A DNA stretch of 7,059 bases, taken from Candidatus Eiseniibacteriota bacterium. GTDB taxonomy: Bacteria > Eisenbacteria > RBG-16-71-46. The DNA lies in NCBI GenBank assembly GCA_903921835.1, contig CAIXRL010000823.1, positions 1 through 7,059 on the forward strand, in the 5' to 3' direction. A program made the translations under genes and the position numbers. The notes under the pieces were generated by a model. It did no database searches and was not told the DNA's origin. It saw only the letters and a program-made list of their open reading frames with translations. Below, in pieces: positions 6,535-7,059 of this stretch (position 1 is its first letter; each line of letters begins with the position of its first letter).

Positions 6535-7059
6535 ATGAATCCCACCCCCGCGCAGCTCGAAGCCCGCCGCGGCCGTGCCGCCGCCGCCTGGGCGCTTCAG
6601 GACGAAGTCGTGCTCATTCCCGCCGGCGAGCCCATTGCCGTCCCCGGCGGCGCCGACCAGACCTACCCGTTCCTCTCCCACGCGGAGTACTTCTGGCTGA
6701 CCGACCACGAGGCGCCCGGCGCCGTGATCGCATTCGATCCGAAGGAAGGCTGGACCGACTTCGTGCCCGGGACGACCGAGGCCGAGCGCGTGTGGGAAGG
6801 CCGCGGCGACGCGCCGGGGACGCCGTTCTCGCGGCTCGAGGGCTGGCTCGCCGCGCTCTCGGGGCGGCAGCTCGTCACGCTGGGGACCGCGCTGCCCAAC
6901 GACGGCGCCGCCGACGGGCGCGCGCTGGAGCTGCGCGCCGCGCTCATGCACGCGCGGCGGCCCAAGGACGAGGCCGAGCTCGCGCGCCTGCGCGCCGCCT
7001 GCGCGGCGTCCGCGAGAGCTTACGCCGCCATCGCGCCGCGCATCGTCGCGGGCGTCACC
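6535..7059 (+). CDS. Aminopeptidase P-like M24 peptidase, N-terminal 175 residues (3' end outside window)
   Basis: The open frame starts at ATG 6535 and runs through the window end. Residues about 1-150 fit the aminopeptidase P N-terminal domain: RRGRAAAAWALQDEVVLIPAG (12-32, quoted up to residue limits), YPFLSHAEYFWLTDHEAPG (44-62), the family's 'F-x-Q/S-H-x-x-Y-F-x-L-T' signature, followed by a beta strand (AVIAFDP). ARRPKDEAELARLRAACAAS (139-158) is the usual linker into the catalytic pita-bread fold, of the form 'R-x-x-K-D-x-x-E-L-x-x-L-R'. Metal ligands would lie beyond the window, so catalytic competence cannot be judged. Such enzymes remove N-terminal residues preceding proline in cytoplasmic peptides (Xaa-Pro aminopeptidase or Xaa-Pro dipeptidase). 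It is divergent from the sugar operon and probably unrelated to it. No Shine-Dalgarno sequence is visible before the ATG; a TAGCGT box 7 nt upstream suggests leaderless expression. Confidence 0.88.
   Translation, partial: MNPTPAQLEARRGRAAAAWALQDEVVLIPAGEPIAVPGGADQTYPFLSHAEYFWLTDHEAPGAVIAFDPKEGWTDFVPGTTEAERVWEGRGDAPGTPFSRLEGWLAALSGRQLVTLGTALPNDGAADGRALELRAALMHARRPKDEAELARLRAACAASARAYAAIAPRIVAGVT

Noticed and set aside
6403..6951. Minus-strand open frames over the peptidase region.
   Set aside because: The plus strand carries the aminopeptidase P N-terminal signature over the same DNA; the minus frames have no recognisable features.

Overview
The window is GC-rich bacterial DNA with almost no non-coding space. 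It holds a compact carbohydrate-utilisation operon on the minus strand and the start of a divergent peptidase gene on the plus strand. The GC-rich codon use, Gram-negative-style exported proteins (a lipoprotein binding protein, signal peptides) and the gene mix suggest a soil or sediment bacterium, for example from the Gemmatimonadota, Eisenbacteria or Acidobacteriota. No marker gene is present, so this placement is a guess.

Layout, read along the minus strand from right to left: a LacI-family regulator (6283-5222, TTG start); a secreted glycoside hydrolase of the 'glucoamylase-like' PF10091/GH144 type (5187-3694); an ABC sugar-binding lipoprotein (3697-2390); two CUT1-type sugar permeases, MalF-like (2393-1494) and MalG-like (1497-676); and the 5' part of an exported protein with a beta-sandwich-like module and the beginning of a discoidin (F5/8 type C) domain (670-1, running off the window). 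Three successive junctions are 4-nt start/stop overlaps and the last gap is 5 nt, so this reads as one transcription unit.

A 251-bp divergent spacer (6284-6534) carries the only AT-rich patch I noticed. It holds a TTGACA -35 box facing the operon and a 14-bp near-palindrome, TGTAACCGTTTACA, with the central CG step typical of LacI-family operators, lying where the -10 should be. The simplest reading is that the LacI protein represses its own operon until a sugar ligand releases it. On the plus strand, an aminopeptidase P-like (M24) gene starts at 6535 and runs off the window. It has no visible Shine-Dalgarno sequence and a TANNNT box 7 nt before the ATG, which suggests a leaderless transcript.

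Working together: the hydrolase would cut an extracellular or periplasmic glucan, the lipoprotein would capture the oligosaccharides and the two permeases would import them. PF10091/GH144 members with known activity act on beta-1,2-glucans, so the best specific hypothesis is a beta-1,2-glucan/sophorooligosaccharide uptake operon. No transport ATPase and no intracellular glucosidase or phosphorylase is visible here. I see no mobile elements, RNA genes or CRISPR, and nothing clearly outside known families; the novelty lies in the gene combination and in the discoidin protein.
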